A stretch of 64,000 nt of DNA from Streptomyces caniferus. GTDB lineage: Bacteria > Actinomycetota > Actinomycetes > Streptomycetales > Streptomycetaceae. The position numbers and the translations under genes were made by a program. Below the pieces are notes generated by a model that saw only the letters and a program-made list of their open reading frames with translations, had not been told where the DNA came from and did no database searches. Below, in pieces: positions 58,557-64,000 of the stretch (its first letter is position 1; the number at the start of each line of letters is the position of its first letter). Location of the stretch: positions 3,853,501-3,917,500 of the forward strand of contig NZ_BLIN01000005.1 of assembly GCF_009811555.1 (NCBI RefSeq), given 5' to 3'.

Positions 58557-59105
58557 TCAGAGGTTGACCGCCGCCGCCAGCACGAAGACCAGCAGAAACA
58601 GCGCCCAGCCGCCGATCGCCAGCCAGCCCAGCACCAGCCCCGTGATGGCCTGACCGTCGCCGCGCTCGCCCGTGCGGCGGATCTCGGCGCGCGCCTTGTG
58701 CCCCAGGATCACCGCGGGAATCGCCGTCAGCCCCCAGGTCACCGGTGTCATGATCCCGCAGACCAGCGCGCCCGTCGCCGAGCTGTTGGTGTGCACCGGA
58801 GCCGGCATCTGCATCGGCATCGGCATGAACGTCGCCGGCACCATCGGCCGCTGCGGCATGAACTGCGCCTGCGGTACCGGCCCCTGCGGAAGATCCGCGA
58901 CCAGCATCTGCAGCTCGGCATGGGTCTGCGCCTTGTAGGCCCGCCCGATCCGCTGTTCGTACTCCGGCTGCTGCAGCCGCCCCTCGGCGAAACCCGCCTT
59001 GAGCACATCGACCGCCCGCTCACGATCGGCGTGCGAGGCACGCATGACAGGCACCTGATTCGACGCCTGAGCCGGCTGCCCGCCCTGCCACGGCTGGAAT
59101 GCCAC
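58557..59105 (-). CDS. DUF1707 / DUF4190 membrane protein
   Basis: The 182-residue protein combines an N-terminal DUF1707 domain (about 19-70; MRASHADRERAVDVLKAGF, GRLQQPEYEQRIGRAYKA) with a Met/Pro-rich linker and two C-terminal transmembrane helices of DUF4190 type (about 110-180; CGIMTPVTWGLTAIPAVILGH, GLVLGWLAIGGWALFLLVFVL). The DUF1707 part is common in actinobacteria and has no known activity. The start is GTG 59103-59105 with GGGGAGG 9 nt upstream; ATG 59045 is an alternative. It lies between rpoC and rpsL. Confidence 0.85.
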   Translation of the reverse strand: MAFQPWQGGQPAQASNQVPVMRASHADRERAVDVLKAGFAEGRLQQPEYEQRIGRAYKAQTHAELQMLVADLPQGPVPQAQFMPQRPMVPATFMPMPMQMPAPVHTNSSATGALVCGIMTPVTWGLTAIPAVILGHKARAEIRRTGERGDGQAITGLVLGWLAIGGWALFLLVFVLAAAVNL

Positions 59106-59221
59106 TTCGCGAACCTCCCCCCGCTCGACAGTTCTCCCCATCTTCTCATCACAGACGCAGCAATGGGAGGACAAGTTCCCCCGGGCGGCCCCCAACCCTG
59201 AGGGAGTGCCGGAGAACGCCG

Positions 59222-59255
59222 CAGGGCGGCCACCCCGTAAGGGATGACCGCCCTG
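59222..59255 (-). terminator. Terminator-like hairpin after rpoC
   Basis: CAGGGCGG (59222-59229) pairs with CCGCCCTG (59248-59255), with further partial pairing inside. It lies 22 bp past the rpoC stop and has no U-tract. Confidence 0.6.
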
Positions 59256-59276
59256 TTGCTGTCGTACGGACCAGGA

Positions 59277-63176
<3,900 letters not shown>

Positions 63177-63237
63177 TATGCGTCAATCCCTCTCAGGGTT
63201 GTAAGTCTTAGGGGTCTGAAACGGGGGTCCTGGGGCC

Positions 63238-63267
63238 GGCCGGGGAACCATCACTGGCTCCCCGGCC
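63238..63267 (-). other. Hairpin between rpoB and rpoC
   Basis: GGCCGGGGA (63238-63246) and TCCCCGGCC (63259-63267) make a 9-bp stem with a 12-nt loop in the 100-bp rpoB-rpoC gap. It is probably an mRNA-processing or polarity element; there is no U-tract. Confidence 0.5.
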
Positions 63268-63276
63268 GAACTCCCG

Positions 63277-64000
63277 TCAGACCTCTTCGACGCTGCTCGG
63301 CTCGCGCCGGGACAGGTCGATGCCGAGCTCCTCCGCAGCGCGGAAGACGTCCTCGTCGGTGTCGCGCATCTCGATGGACATGCCGTCCGAGGACAGCACC
63401 TCCACGTTGAGGCACAGGGACTGCATTTCCTTGATGAGCACCTTGAAGGACTCGGGAATGCCGGGCTCGGGGATGTTCTCGCCCTTGACGATGGCCTCGT
63501 AGACCTTCACGCGGCCGGTCACGTCGTCGGACTTGATCGTCAGCAGCTCCTGGAGGGCGTATGCGGCGCCGTATGCCTCCAGCGCCCACACCTCCATCTC
63601 ACCGAACCGCTGGCCACCGAACTGAGCCTTACCACCCAGCGGCTGCTGGGTGATCATCGAGTACGGACCGGTCGAACGCGCGTGGAGCTTGTCGTCGACC
63701 AGGTGGTGCAGCTTGAGGATGTACATGTACCCGATCGAGATCGGGTCCGGGAACGGCTCACCGGAGCGGCCGTCGAACAGCCGGGCCTTGCCGGAGCCCT
63801 TGACCATCCGCTCGCCGTCGCGGTTGGGGATCGTCGACTCGAAGAGACCGGAGATCTCGTCCTCGCGCGCACCGTCGAACACCGGGGTGGCGACGTTGGA
63901 GCCGGGGGCGACCTCGTCGGCGGAGATCGCGTGGAGACGCTTCTTCCACTCCTCCTCGACACCCTCGACCTTCCAGCCCTGGCTGGCGAGCCAGCCGAGG
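63277..64000 (-). CDS. rpoB: RNA polymerase beta subunit, C-terminal part (cut by window edge)
   Basis: The last 241 codons of rpoB. They contain the beta-subunit signature [20 protein letters not shown], the [20 protein letters not shown] segment that clamps beta', and the C-terminus ([17 protein letters not shown]). The rifampicin-binding region lies outside the window. It is co-transcribed with rpoC. Confidence 0.98.
   Translation of the reverse strand, partial: LGWLASQGWKVEGVEEEWKKRLHAISADEVAPGSNVATPVFDGAREDEISGLFESTIPNRDGERMVKGSGKARLFDGRSGEPFPDPISIGYMYILKLHHLVDDKLHARSTGPYSMITQQPLGGKAQFGGQRFGEMEVWALEAYGAAYALQELLTIKSDDVTGRVKVYEAIVKGENIPEPGIPESFKVLIKEMQSLCLNVEVLSSDGMSIEMRDTDEDVFRAAEELGIDLSRREPSSVEEV

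Overview
The window is high-GC chromosomal DNA from a Streptomyces-type actinomycete. The evidence is frequent GTG starts, third-position GC bias, the developmental regulators BldM and WhiD side by side, a BldN-type promoter in front of bldM, a CIRCE-controlled groES-groEL1 operon, and ribosomal proteins whose sequences and gene order are those of Streptomyces. It is a core housekeeping region. I saw no rRNA, tRNA, CRISPR array, prophage, insertion sequence or biosynthetic cluster. Left part (1-13.4 kb): the 5' part of guaB, an ECF sigma factor resembling mycobacterial SigD, bldM and (divergent) whiD, then a more accessory stretch. That stretch holds a LysR regulator divergent from a MOSC protein, a short-chain dehydrogenase, a DUF2264 protein divergent from a D-2-hydroxyacid dehydrogenase, the groES-groEL1 operon and a FtsW/RodA-like SEDS protein. 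A 645-bp gene-free block (13.4-14.0 kb) carries two long, near-perfect hairpins. Middle (14.0-36.3 kb): a cell-envelope and tRNA-modification block. tsaB, rimI, tsaD and tsaE serve t6A synthesis. alr, an L,D-transpeptidase, glmS and glmM serve peptidoglycan. nnr repairs NAD(P)HX. acpS and coaA make CoA and load acyl carrier protein. A DUF389 membrane protein, rpsI-rplM, an ABC-F ATPase, a small membrane protein and truA follow. The order guaB / sigma / whiB-like / groEL1 / groES / tsaD / rimI / tsaB / tsaE / alr resembles the Mycobacterium tuberculosis guaB2-sigD-whiB3-groEL1-alr region. Right part (36.4-64 kb): one almost uninterrupted series of minus-strand translation and transcription genes. 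In transcription order these are rpoB (3' end only), rpoC, a DUF1707/DUF4190 membrane protein, the str operon (rpsL-rpsG-fusA-tuf), the S10/spc cluster (rpsJ to rplO), secY-adk-map, and infA-rpmJ-rpsM-rpsK-rpsD-rpoA-rplQ. tuf is directly followed by rpsJ. Non-coding signals recognised here include terminators after tuf, rplO, map, rpsI, rplQ and rpoC, and a U-tract hairpin in the secY leader that looks like an attenuator. A nearly identical hairpin lies in both the rpsL and rpsJ leaders. Two CIRCE operators flank the groES promoter. The most unusual non-coding structures are the paired hairpins at 13.6-13.9 kb, whose stems differ while their 13-nt loops are exact reverse complements. No wholly novel multi-gene system was found; the best leads are regulatory RNA or DNA elements and a few uncharacterised proteins.
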